Below are positions 13,141 through 13,931 of a DNA stretch of 13,931 bases, one piece after another. The position numbers and the translations under genes were made by a program. How positions within the stretch are numbered: the stretch's first letter is position 1; every line of letters begins with the position of its first letter. A model generated the notes under the pieces. The model searched no databases. It worked only from the letters and a program-made list of their open reading frames with translations, and was not told where the DNA came from. The DNA comes from Streptomyces sp. NRRL S-31 (GTDB taxonomy: Bacteria; Actinomycetota; Actinomycetes; Streptomycetales; Streptomycetaceae): NCBI RefSeq assembly GCF_000718775.1, contig NZ_JOCB01000145.1, positions 1 through 13,931 of the forward strand, read 5' to 3'.

Positions 13141-13532
13141 ACCGTGTCACTCCACTCGCCATCGCCTCGGTCGCCCTGGCGGCGGCCCTCGGCACGGCGG
13201 CCCCCGCCGCGACCGCCTCCGCCCCGGCCACTCCCAAGACCAGCGCCGCCGCCGCGGTCTTCCGCTGCGACCCGGGGCACTTCTGCATCTACAGCGACTG
13301 GGACGGCGGCGGCACCCGCTGCCAGTGGACGTCGGAGAAGGTCGCGAACACCGCCGACCTGTGTTCCTTCATCCGCAACGGCAAGAACGTGCGGTCCCTG
13401 TGGAACGGCACCGGCCACCGCGTTCAGTACTACAAGCAGACCAACTTCAACGCCCGCGTCGGCTCGACGGCCGCCGGCCACGGGGGCAACCTCCAGGGCA
13501 GCTACCAGATCCGCTCCTTCAAGAAGCAGTAG
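13137..13532 (+). CDS. Secreted peptidase-inhibitor I36 / crystallin-like protein
   Basis: This encodes a 131-residue secreted protein resembling peptidase inhibitor family I36 (the Streptomyces metalloprotease-inhibitor fold, beta/gamma-crystallin-like). The signal peptide covers residues 1 to about 28. The mature domain carries Cys44, Cys50, Cys62 and Cys76, probably two disulfides. It also shows the family pattern CxxGxFCIYSDWDGGG (44-59 region), a VRSLWNGTG stretch (85-93), YY followed by N (98-103) and a final GNLQGSYQIRSF (117-128). ATG 13137 has GAGG (13124-13127) 9 nt upstream. Many Streptomyces paralogues are untested, so real inhibitor activity is inference. It is divergent from the fusion-gene operon. 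Confidence 0.8.
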   Translation: MNRVTPLAIASVALAAALGTAAPAATASAPATPKTSAAAAVFRCDPGHFCIYSDWDGGGTRCQWTSEKVANTADLCSFIRNGKNVRSLWNGTGHRVQYYKQTNFNARVGSTAAGHGGNLQGSYQIRSFKKQ

Positions 13533-13614
13533 CCGAGGTACGACCGTACCCGCCCCGGCCACGACCTCCGGGAGCCGGCGGTCCTCCCGGGCGGTCGTCG
13601 GCTACGGCACGATC

Positions 13615-13686
13615 GGCGGAACGCTCGCCGGCTCGGTCGGCGGAACGCTCGCCGGCTCGGTCGGCGGAGCGCTCGCCGGAGCGGTC
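13615..13686. repeat. Three tandem 24-bp repeats
   Basis: Units at 13615-13638 and 13639-13662 are identical; 13663-13686 differs at a few bases. Read forward in frame they give GGTLAGSV copies (glycine-zipper-like), read in reverse ERSADRAG copies. The forward frame has no start codon nearby. The reverse frame is the same as that of the gene ending at 13732, but past its stop. Apart from these repeats, the 199-nt gap 13533-13731 shows no gene. Confidence 0.85.
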
Positions 13687-13731
13687 GTCGGCCCGCGAGG
13701 GCGTTCCGGTGAGCCGCCGGATCGGGGTGGC

Positions 13732-13931
13732 TCAGCCGGAGCGGGGGCCGCTCCGCCGCCTGGACGTCGCGCCGGCCGCGGACTGGCGGTCGGACGTACG
13801 GCCGCCCGCCTTGGCGGCGCCGTTCCCGGTCCCGCCGGTCTTCGCCCGGCGCGCGGAGCCGCCCCCGCCGGTCGCGGAGGTGCCGGTGGACGCCGTCCCC
13901 CCGGCCGCGGCCCGGCGCTCGCCGCCCCGGC
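13732..13931 (-). CDS. C-terminal end of an unidentified basic protein (partial)
   Basis: A minus-strand reading frame enters from the right edge and ends at TGA (13732-13734). The visible 65 or so residues are Gly/Ala/Ser/Thr-rich and strongly basic (RRAK, AAKAGGR, SRRRSGPRSG at the end). Nearly every codon ends in G or C, which is the main evidence that it is real coding sequence. It looks like a disordered tail such as those on nucleic-acid-binding proteins, for example helicases, but the family cannot be told. The same frame stays open past the stop through the 24-bp repeats to 13521. Confidence 0.6.
   Translation of the reverse strand, partial: RGGERRAAAGGTASTGTSATGGGGSARRAKTGGTGNGAAKAGGRTSDRQSAAGATSRRRSGPRSG

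Noticed and set aside
12924..13562. 212-codon minus-strand frame opposite the I36-like gene
   Set aside because: Gly/Val/Arg shadow with no motifs; the plus-strand frame has signal peptide, cysteines and SD.

Overview
This window looks like chromosome from a Streptomyces or a close relative. Base composition is very GC-rich. Real genes end almost every codon in G or C, starts are ATG or GTG behind purine-rich Shine-Dalgarno (SD) sites, and many small secreted proteins are present. No rRNA, tRNA, transposase or CRISPR array was seen.

Layout. (1) 106-666 (-): a secreted HbpS/GlcG-type haem-binding protein. (2) 983-3102 (+): a cyanate module, carbonic anhydrase (cynT), cyanase (cynS) and a CynR-like LysR regulator, with a T-N11-A operator candidate upstream of cynT. 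(3) 3210-3860 (+): a CatB/Vat-type hexapeptide acetyltransferase. (4) 4073-4801 (-): a secreted chymotrypsin-fold protease. (5) 5118-7089 (+): an overlapping three-gene membrane operon, DedA plus two PAP2 phosphatases, probably for undecaprenyl-phosphate recycling. It is preceded by three tandem 18-bp palindromes and closed by a 21-bp-arm hairpin. (6) 7297-8199: a small hydrophobic protein, a tentative small ORF and a small secreted protein. (7) 8235-12711 (-): a biosynthetic-looking operon read right to left. It encodes an ATP-grasp/PLP-decarboxylase fusion carrying a TTA codon, a transglutaminase-like protein with an ATGA overlap, and a large three-histidine-box membrane desaturase/hydroxylase. 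(8) 13137-13532 (+): a secreted I36/crystallin-like small protein. (9) 13732-13931 (-): the C-terminal end of a gene running off the window.

The most interesting unit is (7). An ATP-grasp ligase fused to a fold-III PLP decarboxylase recalls the separate BtrJ and BtrK proteins of butirosin biosynthesis, which load an amino acid on a carrier and decarboxylate it there. Here the two steps would sit in one polypeptide, next to a candidate Cys-His-Asp acyl-transfer or hydrolysis enzyme and a membrane di-iron oxidase. No carrier protein is visible. The TTA codon would make the first gene bldA-dependent, which fits developmentally timed secondary metabolism. The second most interesting feature is the six-half-site operator array in front of the DedA/PAP2 operon, with no regulator gene beside it.
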